Positions 1 to 10,054 of a stretch of DNA of 64,000 bases are shown one piece after another. How positions within the stretch are numbered: the first letter of the stretch is position 1; each line of letters begins with the position of its first letter. Source of the stretch: an uncultured Marinobacter sp. (GTDB lineage: Bacteria; Pseudomonadota; Gammaproteobacteria; Pseudomonadales; Oleiphilaceae). The position numbers were made by a program, and so were the translations under genes. Under the pieces are notes generated by a model. It had not been told where the DNA came from, ran no database searches, and was given only the letters and a program-made list of their open reading frames with translations. The stretch is from positions 186,001 to 250,000 of the forward strand of contig NZ_CAMYMK010000009.1 of NCBI RefSeq assembly GCF_947259545.1. The letters run 5' to 3'.

Positions 1-2
1 AA

Positions 3-956
3 TCCGAGAAAGAGGCCAGTGAGAGTGAGAGCGACAGCAAGCGCCGTGGCGGGACAGCCATGGAGCGCAAGGTGCTGGAAGACGCTGTCAGCTATATCCG
101 CGGCCTGGCGAAGCGTCACGGTCGCAATGCCGACTGGGCGGAAGAAGCCGTGCGCGAAGCGGTCAACCTGGGCGCCACAGAAGCCCTGGAAAAGAACGTG
201 GTGGACGTGGTCGCCAGCACCCTACCCGACCTGCTGCGACAGATTGACGGTCGCACAGTAAGGATGGCGGGCGGTGAGCTCACCCTGTCGACGTCCAATC
301 TCGAACTGGTGTACTCGGCGCCGGACTGGCGTACCCGATTACTGTCCGTCCTCACCAATCCCAATGTTGCTTATTTCCTGATGATCATCGGGTTCTACGG
401 CATTATTTTCGAACTCTCCAATCCCGGCGCCATTTTCCCCGGAGTTATCGGCGCCATCTGCCTGATCCTGGCCCTGTTCGCTTTCCAGGTACTGTCGGTG
501 AACTATGCCGGTCTGGCGTTGATCATGCTGGGGCTGGCCTTCATTGTCGGCGAGGCTTTCATGCCCAGTTTCGGCATATTGGGGATTGGAGGAATCATTG
601 CCTTTGTTATTGGCTCGGTGATTTTGATGGACGGCAGTCACCGGGATATTTCACTACCGATGATTGGCGGAACCGCGGCCGTTGCCGGCGGGTTTATCCT
701 GTGGACCGCAATGCGGTTAATCGGTCTGCGGAAGCGCCATCCGGTCACTGGTCCGGAACAGATACCCCATGAGCAAGCGCTGGCCCTGGATGATTTCAAG
801 CCCGTGGAAGGTCACTATCGTGGCCATGTTCGGATGAGCAGCGAACGCTGGAACGCCACCAGCAGTTCACCGGTCAAGACCGGTGATGAGCTGAACGTCA
901 CGGCAATAGAAGGGCTGACGGTAGTTGTGGAGCCGGAAGAAACAACGAAGAAATAA
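3..956 (+). CDS. NfeD family protein, long form (5' end outside window)
   Basis: The reading frame is open from the first bases of the window, so the ATG at 60 in the ORF track is internal and the true start lies upstream. The first ~100 visible residues (RRGGTAMERKVLEDAVSYIR, then EAVNLGATEALEKNVVDVVA) look like the end of the ClpP/SppA-type serine protease domain of long NfeD proteins. About four hydrophobic segments follow, and the protein ends in a small soluble domain (GHVRMSSERWNATSSSPVKT) typical of the NfeD OB fold. Long NfeD proteins pair with a stomatin-like protein in membrane quality control, and the next gene encodes that partner 18 bases away. Catalytic residues lie outside the window. 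Confidence 0.9.
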   Translation, partial: SEKEASESESDSKRRGGTAMERKVLEDAVSYIRGLAKRHGRNADWAEEAVREAVNLGATEALEKNVVDVVASTLPDLLRQIDGRTVRMAGGELTLSTSNLELVYSAPDWRTRLLSVLTNPNVAYFLMIIGFYGIIFELSNPGAIFPGVIGAICLILALFAFQVLSVNYAGLALIMLGLAFIVGEAFMPSFGILGIGGIIAFVIGSVILMDGSHRDISLPMIGGTAAVAGGFILWTAMRLIGLRKRHPVTGPEQIPHEQALALDDFKPVEGHYRGHVRMSSERWNATSSSPVKTGDELNVTAIEGLTVVVEPEETTKK

Positions 957-974
957 ATAAACGAAGGAGGCAGT

Positions 975-1772
975 ATGATATTTGGAGATCTGATTCCTTA
1001 TCTGGCACCCACTGTGGTGCTGCTTCTGATCCTCGGGTCAGCGATCAAGATCCTGCCGGAATACCAGCGTGGCGTGGTGTTCTTCCTGGGTCGCTTTCAG
1101 GGCGTCAAAGGCCCGGGCCTGATCATCGTTATCCCCGGCATTCAACAGATTGTCCGGGTGGATCTTCGGGTCATCACCCTGGATGTTCCGAGCCAGGATG
1201 TCATTTCCAAGGACAACGTTACCGTGCGGGTGAACGCCGTGCTGTATTTCCGGGTGGTGGATCCCGAGAGGGCGATCATCCGGGTGGAGGATTTTGCCGC
1301 GGCAACCAGCCAGCTGGCACAGACAACCCTGCGTTCAGTATTGGGCAAACACGATCTGGACGAGATGCTGTCGGAACGTGACAAGCTCAATAACGATATT
1401 CAGGAGATCATTGATGCGCAGACCGAGGAGTGGGGCATCAAGGTGGCCAACGTGGAAATCAAGCATGTTGATCTGAATGAGAACATGATCCGCGCCATTG
1501 CCCGTCAGGCAGAAGCGGAACGTGAACGGCGGGCCAAGGTGATCCATGCCGAGGGTGAATTGCAGGCGTCGAAAAAACTGGTGGAGGCGGCTGAGGTCAT
1601 GTCCGCCAATTCAGGTGCCATGCAGCTTCGCTATTTGCAGACCCTCGCGGATATGAGTACCAGCAACTCATCGACCATTGTATTCCCGCTGCCCATGGAC
1701 ATGCTGAAATCGTTTATGGAAAAGCAGAAGCAGGGGCTTAACAAGCCGAAGGATTCGGAGCCCGAAGAATAA
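975..1772 (+). CDS. Slipin / stomatin-like SPFH protein
   Basis: A 265-residue SPFH-domain membrane protein. It has one N-terminal hydrophobic segment ([17 protein letters not shown]) followed by the prohibitin-like core ([20 protein letters not shown]) and an Ala/Glu-rich helix ([20 protein letters not shown]) that normally drives oligomerisation. A strong ribosome site (gaaggaggcag) precedes the ATG. The gene directly follows the nfeD-type gene. This is the conserved NfeD-slipin pair, in which the protease cleaves the C terminus of the slipin. Length and domain order are normal for a bacterial slipin. The exact physiological role is inferred from the family. Confidence 0.93.
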   Translation: MIFGDLIPYLAPTVVLLLILGSAIKILPEYQRGVVFFLGRFQGVKGPGLIIVIPGIQQIVRVDLRVITLDVPSQDVISKDNVTVRVNAVLYFRVVDPERAIIRVEDFAAATSQLAQTTLRSVLGKHDLDEMLSERDKLNNDIQEIIDAQTEEWGIKVANVEIKHVDLNENMIRAIARQAEAERERRAKVIHAEGELQASKKLVEAAEVMSANSGAMQLRYLQTLADMSTSNSSTIVFPLPMDMLKSFMEKQKQGLNKPKDSEPEE

Positions 1773-1791
1773 TTACCGGTTCACAGACATG

Positions 1792-1819
1792 AAAAAGGCC
1801 GGAACATTCCGGCCTTTTT
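1792..1819. terminator. Bidirectional intrinsic terminator
   Basis: AAAAAGGCCGGA and TCCGGCCTTTTT form a perfect stem around a 4-nt loop. The T-run on one side and the A-run on the other let it work for the slipin gene on + and the lipoprotein gene on -. Confidence 0.9.
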
Positions 1820-1834
1820 CATGTCGTATCAGCC

Positions 1835-2113
1835 TTACTTCTGGCTGGCACGCTCGAGCATACGCTTGGCACGCTCGTTTGCTTCGTCAGCAGCACGCTG
1901 TGCAGCTTTCGCAGCGGCCAGTGCTTCATCTGCAGTCTGCTGGGCAGAACGTGCAGCGCTGGAAGCGCTGTTGGCAGTGTTCAGAGCATTTTCAGCAGTC
2001 TGCTCGGCGGAGCTTGCGTTTGCATTAGCTTCGTCGATGGCTGCCTGGTTAGAGGCACAACCTGCTGTCAGTGCGGTGGCCAGTGCAAACCCTGCGATCG
2101 TCAGTTTACGCAT
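1835..2113 (-). CDS. Small alanine-zipper outer-membrane lipoprotein (Lpp/OprI-like)
   Basis: A 92-residue protein with a lipoprotein signal peptide ending in the lipobox LTAGC, so the mature protein starts at a lipidated Cys. The rest is one long Ala-rich helix with heptad-like spacing (AEQTAENALNTANSASSAA), resembling OprI/Lpp trimeric coiled coils. The C terminus is RASQK, and a terminal Lys is the residue by which Lpp is joined to peptidoglycan. The next gene on the same strand upstream encodes an L,D-transpeptidase, the enzyme class that makes that link. Transcription ends at the strong hairpin just downstream. Family assignment is by composition and architecture. Confidence 0.85.
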   Translation of the reverse strand: MRKLTIAGFALATALTAGCASNQAAIDEANANASSAEQTAENALNTANSASSAARSAQQTADEALAAAKAAQRAADEANERAKRMLERASQK

Positions 2114-2337
2114 ATCTTTTTCCCCTTATTGGTCGTTTTATTTCCTGTGATCCAGAAGCCAGTCAGATGACATCCTGTCAAACCAGGCCCGATAGGCTTT
2201 GACTACCGGAGTCGTCAAACAGTGTAAAACACTCTGCAGGAAAATGTTAACTAAGGATACGTAAAAGTTCTGCCCTTATGACAACAACTTAATAAAAAGG
2301 AAAGCTGAATCCCGTGATAAAGGGCATTCTGAACGTG

Positions 2338-2907
2338 TCACGGAAGGATACGGATCGGGGTGCCATCGGACACCAGCCTCCAGATCTCATCCATTTCCTC
2401 GTTGGTGACGGCAATGCACCCGTTGGTCCAGTCCAGGCCGGTGTATGCAAACGCCATATCCCCTGCCTCGTTTGGCAAGCCGTGAATCATGATGCTGCCG
2501 CCGGGGTCGAGCCCCCAGGCTTGCGCCAGTTCCTGGTCCCGCTCGTTAGGGTAGGAAATATGAATCGACTTGTAGAAGTCGCTGTCGGCATTGCGCCAAT
2601 CGAGCTGATAGTCGCCCTCAGGAGTGCGTTCGTCGCCCTCGTACAGCTTGTGGCCCTCCGGGTTTTCTCCCAGTGAGATCCGGTAGCTGCGGACGACCTC
2701 CTGATCATCCATCAGGTACAAACGGCGTTCACTCTTACGAACCAGTACTTTATTGATGACCAGGGCCTGATCCAGTGATGGATTATCGTCAGGCATCCGT
2801 GTTTCCGCACGTGCCAGCATTTCGGTCGCCGATGCACCGGAAAACGGCGCCACAAGGCAAACGACAAACATGAACAAAAAAAGCGACATCCGGACAGTCA
2901 TGGGCAT
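2338..2907 (-). CDS. L,D-transpeptidase (YkuD domain)
   Basis: A 189-residue periplasmic enzyme with an N-terminal signal peptide (hydrophobic MSLFLFMFVVCLVAPFSG, then ASA). The YkuD fold is shown by VLVRKSERRLYLMDDQEVV near the start, the central IMIHGLPNEAG carrying the catalytic-region His, and TGLDWTNGCIAVTNEEMDEI carrying the nucleophilic Cys. These enzymes form 3-3 peptidoglycan crosslinks or attach lipoproteins to diaminopimelate. The Lpp-like lipoprotein downstream could be a substrate, but that is inference. The N terminus has three nearby Met codons, so the start is uncertain by a few residues. Confidence 0.9.
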   Translation of the reverse strand: MPMTVRMSLFLFMFVVCLVAPFSGASATEMLARAETRMPDDNPSLDQALVINKVLVRKSERRLYLMDDQEVVRSYRISLGENPEGHKLYEGDERTPEGDYQLDWRNADSDFYKSIHISYPNERDQELAQAWGLDPGGSIMIHGLPNEAGDMAFAYTGLDWTNGCIAVTNEEMDEIWRLVSDGTPIRILP

Positions 2908-3000
2908 ACGTTACTAATGATTAATATTGGTTTGGCACAGTTTATAGCATAGCCGAACGCAAGATTGTTAAGGGGTTTTGTTAACTTTTTTGGTTAGGCA

Positions 3001-4734
3001 TTAACCTAGCCGCCGGTTTTCCGAGCTGTCCATCTTCAGGCCGACCTTGGTCACACGGTCGGCCTGGGTTGCACGAGCCACCAGGGTGACCGGCCCGAGA
3101 ATCACTTTGTCACCGACAACCGGGTGTCCCTTGGTGCGTCGTGCGAAACACTCGGCCAGTGACAGTTCGGGCGGCAGTTCGTCAAACTCGATACCGTACA
3201 CCTGCTCCACGTCTCCCAACAACGCGTCGCCATTGAGTACAAAGTCACCAAAGAAGGCACGTTCGGCCAGATGTTTGGGCGCCTGGCGGCCACTGAGGGC
3301 CTTGCCGAGTTCCGAAAGGTCCGACGGCGTTGCAAACATGGCGATGACATCGCCACTGAAGACCTCCATTTCCGGGCTTGGCTGGTAACACTCGCGCTTG
3401 CGGAACACGCCGGCAATCGCCGTATTGGGCGGAAGACGAAGCTGGCCCAGGGGGCGGGGGGTTTTCCAGCTATCACCCCGTAACGGAAACAGCATGAGTT
3501 CATGATCACCGGTGGCGGGCACATCCAGGGGTAGGCGACGATAGGGATCCTCCCCGGCGGGGACTTCCAGGCCGAGCTTGCGAGCCAGGGGGGCCATGGT
3601 AGTGCCCTGCACGACCAGTGACACCAGAACGATGAAGAAGGCCGCGTGGAAGATCAACTGGGCATCGGGCAGACCGGCGATGACAGGAAACAGCGCCAGC
3701 ACGATTGGAACGGCCCCGCGCAAGCCGACCCAACTGATAAAGCCCAGCTCCCGGCGGTTGAAGCCGAAAGGCCAGAGAGTAATCAGCACCGTCAGCGGGC
3801 GGATCAGCAGTATGAGCGCCAAAGCCAGAATCAATCCGGCCCCGGCGAGCTGCCAGAGATCGGATGGTGTGACCAGCAAACCGAGGATCAGGAACAGGCT
3901 GATCTGTGATAGCCAGGCCAGGCCGTCGTGGACCTGAAGTATCATCGGCATCATTCGTACCGGACGGTTGCCGATGATCACGCCGGTCAGATAAATGGCG
4001 AGGAACCCGCTGCCGCCAATGGCGTTGGTGCCGGCAAACACGACAATGCCTGCCGCTGCCACCAGCAGTGGATACAGGGAGGGGGTCAGACGAATACGGT
4101 TGGCCAGTTGCACCACCACATGGCCGCCAATCAGGCCGGCGACGGCACCGATGCCGAACTGCTTGATCAGCATGACAAGCGCTGTCCAGCCGCTGTCGTG
4201 GCTGTCACTGGCAATCATGGTGACCAGCATCAGGGTCAGGAAGATGGCCATCGGATCGTTACTGCCGGACTCAATTTCCAGGGTCGCGCTGACCCGCTCA
4301 TTGAGGTGCAGCCCCCGGCCCTGGAGTAACGAAAACACGGCGGCCGCATCGGTGGAAGAAATGATCGCGCCAATCAGCAGGGCCGTGAGCCAGTGCAGGT
4401 CGAAGACCCACCAGGCCACCAGGCCTGCGCCGCCGGCGGTCAGGAACACACCGAAGGTAGCCAGCATCAGCGCCGGCCGCAGACCCACACGGAAGGTTTC
4501 CGCCCGGGTGCGCATGCCGCCATCCAGCAGGATTACCCCCAGTGCCAGGTTGGCAATCACAAAGGCGAGCTCGAAATTGTCGAAGCTGATGCCGCCAGGC
4601 CCGTCTTCGCCCATCATCATCCCGACGATCAGGAAAATCAGCAGTACAGGCATGCCGACCCGGCTTGAAAGCGGGCTCAGTACGATGCTGATAACCAGCA
4701 TCAAGGCGCCAATCAGGGTAAAGGTGGGGTCCAT
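3001..4734 (-). CDS. cvrA: K+/H+ antiporter, CvrA/NhaP2 type
   Basis: A 577-residue monovalent cation:proton antiporter-1 family protein. The first ~390 residues form about 12-13 membrane segments, including the conserved ALLIGAIISSTDAAAVFSLL and LEIESGSNDPMAIFL motifs with the Asp pair typical of CPA1. The last ~190 residues are cytosolic: a TrkA-C-like region (LGQLRLPPNTAIAGVFRKRE) followed by a CorC/HlyC-like domain (GDFVLNGDALLGDVEQVYG). This is the architecture of NhaP2/CvrA potassium/proton antiporters. I place the start at the ATG at 4734 because the track's first codon is a TTG and GGAG lies upstream of the ATG. It is a single gene, separated from its neighbours. Confidence 0.9.
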   Translation of the reverse strand: MDPTFTLIGALMLVISIVLSPLSSRVGMPVLLIFLIVGMMMGEDGPGGISFDNFELAFVIANLALGVILLDGGMRTRAETFRVGLRPALMLATFGVFLTAGGAGLVAWWVFDLHWLTALLIGAIISSTDAAAVFSLLQGRGLHLNERVSATLEIESGSNDPMAIFLTLMLVTMIASDSHDSGWTALVMLIKQFGIGAVAGLIGGHVVVQLANRIRLTPSLYPLLVAAAGIVVFAGTNAIGGSGFLAIYLTGVIIGNRPVRMMPMILQVHDGLAWLSQISLFLILGLLVTPSDLWQLAGAGLILALALILLIRPLTVLITLWPFGFNRRELGFISWVGLRGAVPIVLALFPVIAGLPDAQLIFHAAFFIVLVSLVVQGTTMAPLARKLGLEVPAGEDPYRRLPLDVPATGDHELMLFPLRGDSWKTPRPLGQLRLPPNTAIAGVFRKRECYQPSPEMEVFSGDVIAMFATPSDLSELGKALSGRQAPKHLAERAFFGDFVLNGDALLGDVEQVYGIEFDELPPELSLAECFARRTKGHPVVGDKVILGPVTLVARATQADRVTKVGLKMDSSENRRLG

Positions 4735-4811
4735 CAAATCTCCGTCCGTCAGTGTGTGAGCATAGCAGGACCGCCCCGTGGCCGGCGACGGAAAAATACC
4801 GTCACGGGGAC

Positions 4812-4841
4812 TTGCCGGGCCGTGGCAAGTCCGCTTATATT
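4812..4841 (+). promoter_or_regulatory. Probable sigma-70 promoter of tRNA-Gly
   Basis: TTGCCG is followed about 17-18 bases later by TTATAT/TATATT, about 20 bases before the mature tRNA. The spacer contains an inverted repeat, CTTGCC...GGCAAG, starting in the -35 element. Confidence 0.55.
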
Positions 4842-4861
4842 GCCGTAGCGGAAGGTATTTT

Positions 4862-4935
4862 GCGGGTGTAGTTCAATGGTAGAACGGCAGCTTCCCAAGC
4901 TGCATACGAGGGTTCGATTCCCTTCACCCGCTCCA
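4862..4935 (+). tRNA. tRNA-Gly (anticodon CCC)
   Basis: The acceptor stem gcgggtg/cacccgc, the anticodon stem-loop gcagc-ttcccaa-gctgc with anticodon CCC, and the T-arm gagggttcgattccctt fold as a complete cloverleaf. The CCA end is encoded. The sequence resembles gammaproteobacterial glyU-type tRNA-Gly(CCC). It stands alone between the antiporter gene and the nuo operon. Confidence 0.97.
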
Positions 4936-5163
4936 CTCCACGCTTTCCGCACTCACTGATCCTTCCATGTTCGCTTTCCCTTGTAAAAACAAATGATTAT
5001 AACATTTTGGCGTCATTGTAAGCTGTTGTCGTCCATTTTGTAACGACCCGTTTTGTGTACCAGGCGGGCACCCGGCCATGTTTGTGCAATCCGGAGGCTG
5101 TTGCTAGGTTTTATAAGAAGTGTTGAAAAAATAGCCGCTGTCTGCCTGTTGAGAGGGAAGCAC

Positions 5164-5574
5164 ATGTTGGAAAACGTGGTGAATGGCATTGCCGAATACT
5201 GGGCCACGGGGTTTTTCATCGTTGCGGTGGCTGGCCTTTGCGCCTTTATGGTGGGAGCGTCGAGTGTTCTTGGCGGGCGCAGCCGCGGCATAAGCAAATC
5301 CATTCCGTTTGAGTCCGGTATTGTCGGTGCCGGCAGCGCGCGCCAGCGTTTTTCCGTCAAGTTCTATCTGGTTGCCATGCTGTTTGTGATCTTCGATATC
5401 GAAGCGGTATTCCTGTTTGCCTGGGCCATTGTCATCCGTGATGTCGGCTGGACCGGGTTCTGGGGTGCTGCCGTGTTCATCTTTATCTTGCTGGCCGGTC
5501 TCATCTACGACAGCCGCACCGGCGCCCTGGACTGGGCCCCGCAAGCCGGGCCGGCAGACAGAATCGGCGATTAG
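5164..5574 (+). CDS. nuoA: NADH-quinone oxidoreductase subunit A
   Basis: First gene of the NDH-1 operon. The 136-residue product has three membrane helices and the conserved loop [20 protein letters not shown], then [12 protein letters not shown] with the membrane-embedded acidic residues of NuoA. NuoA sits near the quinone channel at the junction of the membrane and peripheral arms. I use the ATG at 5164, preceded by gagaggga, instead of the upstream start in the ORF track. The extra 37 residues there are basic, Cys-rich and not NuoA-like. About 230 bases separate the gene from the tRNA; no clear promoter was identified there. Confidence 0.95.
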   Translation: MLENVVNGIAEYWATGFFIVAVAGLCAFMVGASSVLGGRSRGISKSIPFESGIVGAGSARQRFSVKFYLVAMLFVIFDIEAVFLFAWAIVIRDVGWTGFWGAAVFIFILLAGLIYDSRTGALDWAPQAGPADRIGD

Positions 5575-5649
5575 CCACGTATCCGCTGAAGCGCCTGGCC
5601 TTTTGGGTGTCAGGTCGTGATGGCGGTGTGAACATCAATGGAGGCATCC

Positions 5650-6327
5650 ATGGCCTATACCCTGACCCGGGCTGAGGATCCGACCGGAGGCGACGCCCGT
5701 TACCCGGTTGATCGTCGGGAAAAAGCCGAGGATCCAGTGAAACAGCAACTCGAGCGCAATGTGTTTACCGGCAAGCTCAGTGAGGTGCTTAACTCAGCGG
5801 TGAACTGGGGCCGGAAAAACTCTTTATGGCCCTACAACTTTGGGCTGTCCTGTTGCTACGTGGAGATGACCACCGCGTTTACTTCGCCCCACGATATTGC
5901 CCGGTTCGGCTCGGAGGTGATCCGGGCGTCGCCGAGGCAGGCGGATTTCATGGTGATTGCCGGCACCTGCTTCATCAAGATGGCCCCGGTTATCCAGCAG
6001 CTCTACGACCAGATGCTGGAGCCGAAATGGGTGATATCCATGGGCTCGTGCGCCAACTCCGGCGGCATGTATGACATCTACTCGGTGGTTCAGGGGGTGG
6101 ATAAGTTCCTGCCCGTTGATGTGTATGTGCCCGGGTGTCCGCCCCGTCCGGAAGCGTTTCTGCAAGGGTTGCAGCTGCTGCAGGACTCCATTCAGGAGGA
6201 GCGGCGGCCCCTTTCCTGGGTGGTGGGTGACCAGGGCGTTTACCGGGCCGAGATGCCTTCGCAGCGGGAAAAATGGCGGGATCAGCGTATCCAGGCCACG
6301 GAATTGAGGAGCCCCGACAAGCTTTAA
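5650..6327 (+). CDS. nuoB: NADH-quinone oxidoreductase subunit B
   Basis: The 225-residue subunit holds the terminal [4Fe-4S] cluster N2. The ligands are visible as the adjacent pair in [11 protein letters not shown], the Cys in [15 protein letters not shown], and the Cys in [13 protein letters not shown]. It passes electrons to quinone at the interface with NuoD and NuoH. The start at 5650 is chosen because ggagg lies five bases upstream; the ORF-track start at 5638 would place that ribosome site inside the gene. Second gene of the nuo operon. Confidence 0.97.
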   Translation: MAYTLTRAEDPTGGDARYPVDRREKAEDPVKQQLERNVFTGKLSEVLNSAVNWGRKNSLWPYNFGLSCCYVEMTTAFTSPHDIARFGSEVIRASPRQADFMVIAGTCFIKMAPVIQQLYDQMLEPKWVISMGSCANSGGMYDIYSVVQGVDKFLPVDVYVPGCPPRPEAFLQGLQLLQDSIQEERRPLSWVVGDQGVYRAEMPSQREKWRDQRIQATELRSPDKL

Positions 6328-6376
6328 AGCCGCTTGCCGTCGTTTACAACTGATTGTCAGGAGTCAAACCACGAGC

Positions 6377-8137
6377 ATGAGCAGTAGCGCAGAAAATGCC
6401 GACATTGAGCTGGTCGAATCCCTGCAGCGGGACTTTGGCGAGGGTGTGCTGCACTGTCAGCAGACCCGCACCGGCATGCCTGTGCTCTGGGTGATGCGGG
6501 CGGCACTGACCGATATCCTGGGCTATCTGAAGAGCCTGGATGCTCCTTTCGATCTGCTTTACGACCTGTCGGCGACCGACGAACGCCTCCGCGGCCACCG
6601 CCAGGGCCTGCCGGAAGCGGATTTCACGGTGTTCTATCAGTTGATGTCCATAGCCCGGAACCGCGACATCATGCTCAAGGTGGCCCTGAACGAGGAGGAC
6701 CCGAGTCTGCCCACCGCTACCGGGGTGTTTCCGTCCGCCAACTGGTACGAGCGGGAAGTGTGGGACATGTTCGGTATCCACTTTGCCGACCATCCGCACC
6801 TGGAGCGAATTCTGATGCCGCCGACCTGGACGGGGCACCCGCTGCGCAAGGATTACCCCGCCCGGGCCACGGAGTTTGATCCCTACACCTTGACGGTGGA
6901 AGGCCAGCAGACGGAGCAGGAAGCGCTCCAGTTTGTGCCCGAGGCCTGGGGCATGGCGCGGGAGCGGGACGGGGTCGAGTTCATGTTCCTGAACCTCGGG
7001 CCCAACCATCCGTCCGCCCACGGTGCCTTTCGCATCGTGCTGCAACTGGACGGCGAGGAAATCGTCGACTGCGTGCCGGACATCGGCTACCACCACCGGG
7101 GCGCGGAGAAAATGGCCGAGCGCCAGTCCTGGCACAGTTTCATTCCCTACACCGACCGCATCGATTACACCGGCGGGGTCATGAATAACCTGCCCTACGT
7201 GCTGGCGGTGGAAAAGCTGGCTGGCATCGAGGTGCCGGACCGGGTGAAAACCATCCGGGTGATGATGGCGGAAATGTTCCGTATCACCAGCCACCTCCTG
7301 TTCCTCGGTACCTACCTGCAGGACCTTGGCGCCATGACGCCGGTGTTCTTCACCTTCAGTGACCGCCAGCGGGGCTACAAGGTGATTGAGGGTATCACCG
7401 GTTTTCGTATGCACCCGGCCTGGTATCGCATTGGCGGGGTGATGCAGGATCTGCCTCAGGGCTGGGAAAAGCTCGTCCAGGAGTTTCTGGACTGGATGCC
7501 GGCCCGCCTGCGGGAATACGAACGGGCCATGATGGAGAATGCTCTGGTCCGGGACAGGACGCGGAATATCGCTGCTTTTGACACGGCCGAGGCGTTGGCC
7601 TGGGGCGTCACCGGCCCGAACCTTCGGGCCACCGGCTGCAATTTCGATTTGCGCAAACAGCGCCCCTACTCCGGCTACGACAACTTCGAATTCGAGGTGC
7701 CCCTGGGCGACCGCGGCGATGTCTTCGACCGTGGTCAGCTCCGGATTGAGGAGATGCGCCAGAGCCTGCGGATCATCCAGCAGTGCGTGAATCACATGCC
7801 GGCGGGGGACTTCAAGGCGGACCACCCGCTGACCACACCGCCGCCCCGTGAACGCATGCTGGAACATATTGAAACCCTGATCACCCACTTCCTGCAGGTG
7901 TCCTGGGGGCCGGTGCTCAAACCCCAGGAATCGATGCAAATGGTGGAGGCCACCAAGGGCATCAACAGCTATTACCTGACCAGTGATGGCAACACCATGA
8001 GTTACCGGACCCGGATCCGAACGCCCAGTTTTCCGCACCTTCAGCAGATCCCCAGTGTGATGCGCGGCGGCTTCGTGCCGGACCTGATTGCTCACCTGGG
8101 CAGTATCGATTTTGTTATGGCCGACGTGGACCGTTGA
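6377..8137 (+). CDS. nuoC: NADH-quinone oxidoreductase subunit C/D fusion
   Basis: A 586-residue fused NuoCD. Residues ~30-190 match the 30-kDa NuoC domain ([20 protein letters not shown], then [15 protein letters not shown]). The rest is the 49-kDa NuoD domain ([35 protein letters not shown]), which lines the quinone pocket together with NuoB. The C and D fusion is the form seen in E. coli and many gammaproteobacteria. The last bases overlap the start of nuoE. An antisense ORF of similar length is only a codon shadow. Confidence 0.97.
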   Translation: MSSSAENADIELVESLQRDFGEGVLHCQQTRTGMPVLWVMRAALTDILGYLKSLDAPFDLLYDLSATDERLRGHRQGLPEADFTVFYQLMSIARNRDIMLKVALNEEDPSLPTATGVFPSANWYEREVWDMFGIHFADHPHLERILMPPTWTGHPLRKDYPARATEFDPYTLTVEGQQTEQEALQFVPEAWGMARERDGVEFMFLNLGPNHPSAHGAFRIVLQLDGEEIVDCVPDIGYHHRGAEKMAERQSWHSFIPYTDRIDYTGGVMNNLPYVLAVEKLAGIEVPDRVKTIRVMMAEMFRITSHLLFLGTYLQDLGAMTPVFFTFSDRQRGYKVIEGITGFRMHPAWYRIGGVMQDLPQGWEKLVQEFLDWMPARLREYERAMMENALVRDRTRNIAAFDTAEALAWGVTGPNLRATGCNFDLRKQRPYSGYDNFEFEVPLGDRGDVFDRGQLRIEEMRQSLRIIQQCVNHMPAGDFKADHPLTTPPPRERMLEHIETLITHFLQVSWGPVLKPQESMQMVEATKGINSYYLTSDGNTMSYRTRIRTPSFPHLQQIPSVMRGGFVPDLIAHLGSIDFVMADVDR

Positions 8138-8649
8138 TGATGGAACCGACTCCGACCCCACAGACCATCACTACTGACGGCTTCCGGCTGCACCCGGAGG
8201 ATGAGGCCGCCATGCGCGCCGAGGCCAGTCACTACGAGCAGCCCCAGGCGGCCTGCATTGAGGCGCTGAAGATAGTTCAGCGCCGCCATGGCTGGGTGCC
8301 GGATGACGCGATTCCGGCCATTGCCCGGATATTGGGTGTGGGGCCAGCCAGCGTTGAGGGCGTGGCCACCTTTTACAGCCTGATTTTCCGGCAGCCGGTG
8401 GGTCGCCATGTAATCCTGGTGTGCGACAGCAGTTCCTGTTTTCTCACCGGATCTGACCAGCTCCGTGAGGCGCTAAGTGAGCGTCTTGGTATCGGCCTGG
8501 GCCAGACCACGGCCGATGGCCGCTTCACCCTGTTGCCGGTGTGTTGTCTGGGCGCCTGTGACGGCGGGCCAGCCCTGATGATTGATGATGACGTCTACGG
8601 GCCGGTTGGGGCCGAGGAGCTTGCGGGTCTACTGGAGGGCTATCCGTGA
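8137..8649 (+). CDS. nuoE: NADH-quinone oxidoreductase subunit E
   Basis: A 170-residue thioredoxin-like [2Fe-2S] subunit of the NADH-oxidising module. The cluster (N1a) ligands are in [13 protein letters not shown] and [13 protein letters not shown]. The ORF-track start is a TTG. Two consecutive ATG codons follow at 8137 and 8140, and the first overlaps the nuoCD stop codon, which fits translational coupling. It forms the flavoprotein unit with NuoF, whose gene overlaps its 3' end. Confidence 0.95.
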   Translation: MMEPTPTPQTITTDGFRLHPEDEAAMRAEASHYEQPQAACIEALKIVQRRHGWVPDDAIPAIARILGVGPASVEGVATFYSLIFRQPVGRHVILVCDSSSCFLTGSDQLREALSERLGIGLGQTTADGRFTLLPVCCLGACDGGPALMIDDDVYGPVGAEELAGLLEGYP

Positions 8650-10016
8650 ACAGTCAGCGCCAGTCTCCGGTCTATCGCAGCCGCTTGCTACAGCCTGCCT
8701 CGGAACGCACGCCGGACAGCCACCCGCTGACCTGGCGGCTTCGGGACGACGGCCAGGTGGTGGACCTGAAAGACTACGAATCGAAGCAAGGCTACGAGGC
8801 CGTTCGGCTGGTACTGGATGAAGGGGATCCCCAGGCGGTCATTGCAGCCGTAAAAGAGGCCAATGTGCGTGGCCGCGGTGGCGCGGGGTTCTCCGCCGGC
8901 CTGAAATGGAGCCTCACCCTGCAGGGGGGCGACATACCCCGGGGGTATATCGTCTGCAATGCCGATGAGATGGAGCCGGGCACCTTCAAGGATCGCCTGC
9001 TGATGGAACAGCAGCCTCATCTGTTAATTGAAGGCATGATCCTGGCAGCCTTCGCCAACAACGCCCGCTTTGGCTACATCTTCTTGCGCGGGGAGTACGT
9101 GGAATCGGCCCGGGTTCTGACGGCGGCCCTTGCCGAAGCCCGGGAAGCCGGCTGGCTCGGTCCGGACATCGCCGGCAGCGGCTTTGATTTTGATATTGCC
9201 CTGCACACCGGAGCCGGGCGCTACATCTGTGGCGAGGAAACCGCCCTGCTCAACTCGCTGGAAGGCCATCGGGCCAATCCCCGAGCCAAGCCTCCGTTTC
9301 CCGGCCAGTCCGGGGCCTGGGGTAAACCCACGGTAGTGAACAACGTCGAAACCCTGTGCAACGTGCCGGCAGTGATGCTGCGGGGAGCTGATTGGTTTCA
9401 GGCACTGTCCGGGGATCGCACCGATGACGGCGGAACCAAGCTGTATGGCGCCTCCGGGCTGGTGAACCGGCCCGGTCTCTGGGAGTTACCCATCGGCACC
9501 ACGGGCCGGGAGCTCCTGGAGCTGGCCGGGGGGGTGCGGGACGGCAGGGAGCTCAAGGCCTGGTTGCCCGGTGGCGCCAGTACCGGGTTCCTGTTGCCGG
9601 AGCACCTGGACCTGCCGCTGGATTTCGACACCGTGGGCAAGGAAGGCAGCCGCCTCGGTACCGGCCTGATCACCGTGGTGACCGAGGATCAGAGCATGGT
9701 CGCGCTGATGCGCAATCTGGAAGAATTCTTCGCCCGGGAGTCCTGCGGCTGGTGCACGCCCTGCCGGGAGGGACTGCCCTGGACCGTGAAGCTGTTGCTG
9801 GCCCTGGAGCGGGGCGAGGGTGAAGCCGGCGATGTGGAGCTGCTGGACAAGCTGGCGGCAGACTGCGGCCCCGGCCTGACCTTCTGTGCCCATGCGCCGG
9901 GTGCGGCCATGCCCCTTCAGAGCGCGTTGCGGCATTTCCGGCATGAATTCGAACAGGGCGTGCGCTATCCGAAGGGGAAGCCCCATGCCGATCCTATACC
10001 GGCGGGGGAAGTATGA
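8646..10016 (+). CDS. nuoF: NADH-quinone oxidoreductase subunit F
   Basis: The 456-residue FMN and NADH-binding subunit. Nucleotide-binding motifs are [17 protein letters not shown] and [14 protein letters not shown]. Flavin-region motifs are [19 protein letters not shown] and [12 protein letters not shown]. The N3 [4Fe-4S] cluster motif is [12 protein letters not shown] with a later Cys in GLTFCAH. The start is GTG, overlapping the nuoE stop by four bases. The length is close to that of E. coli NuoF. Confidence 0.97.
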   Translation: MNSQRQSPVYRSRLLQPASERTPDSHPLTWRLRDDGQVVDLKDYESKQGYEAVRLVLDEGDPQAVIAAVKEANVRGRGGAGFSAGLKWSLTLQGGDIPRGYIVCNADEMEPGTFKDRLLMEQQPHLLIEGMILAAFANNARFGYIFLRGEYVESARVLTAALAEAREAGWLGPDIAGSGFDFDIALHTGAGRYICGEETALLNSLEGHRANPRAKPPFPGQSGAWGKPTVVNNVETLCNVPAVMLRGADWFQALSGDRTDDGGTKLYGASGLVNRPGLWELPIGTTGRELLELAGGVRDGRELKAWLPGGASTGFLLPEHLDLPLDFDTVGKEGSRLGTGLITVVTEDQSMVALMRNLEEFFARESCGWCTPCREGLPWTVKLLLALERGEGEAGDVELLDKLAADCGPGLTFCAHAPGAAMPLQSALRHFRHEFEQGVRYPKGKPHADPIPAGEV

Positions 10017-10054
10017 AACGATCACTGACGGCCAACAGGGAGTAAACCGGCACC

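Noticed and set aside
5036-5070. TGTAAC upstream of nuoA as a further ECF site
   Set aside because: The position 16 bases downstream reads CAGG, not TGTC, so the second half is absent.
6344-8161. 605-residue minus-strand ORF antisense to nuoCD
   Set aside because: Its frame is the complement of strong nuoCD codon usage in a GC-rich gene. It has no recognisable domain and a composition rich in His/Gln/Gly typical of shadow frames.
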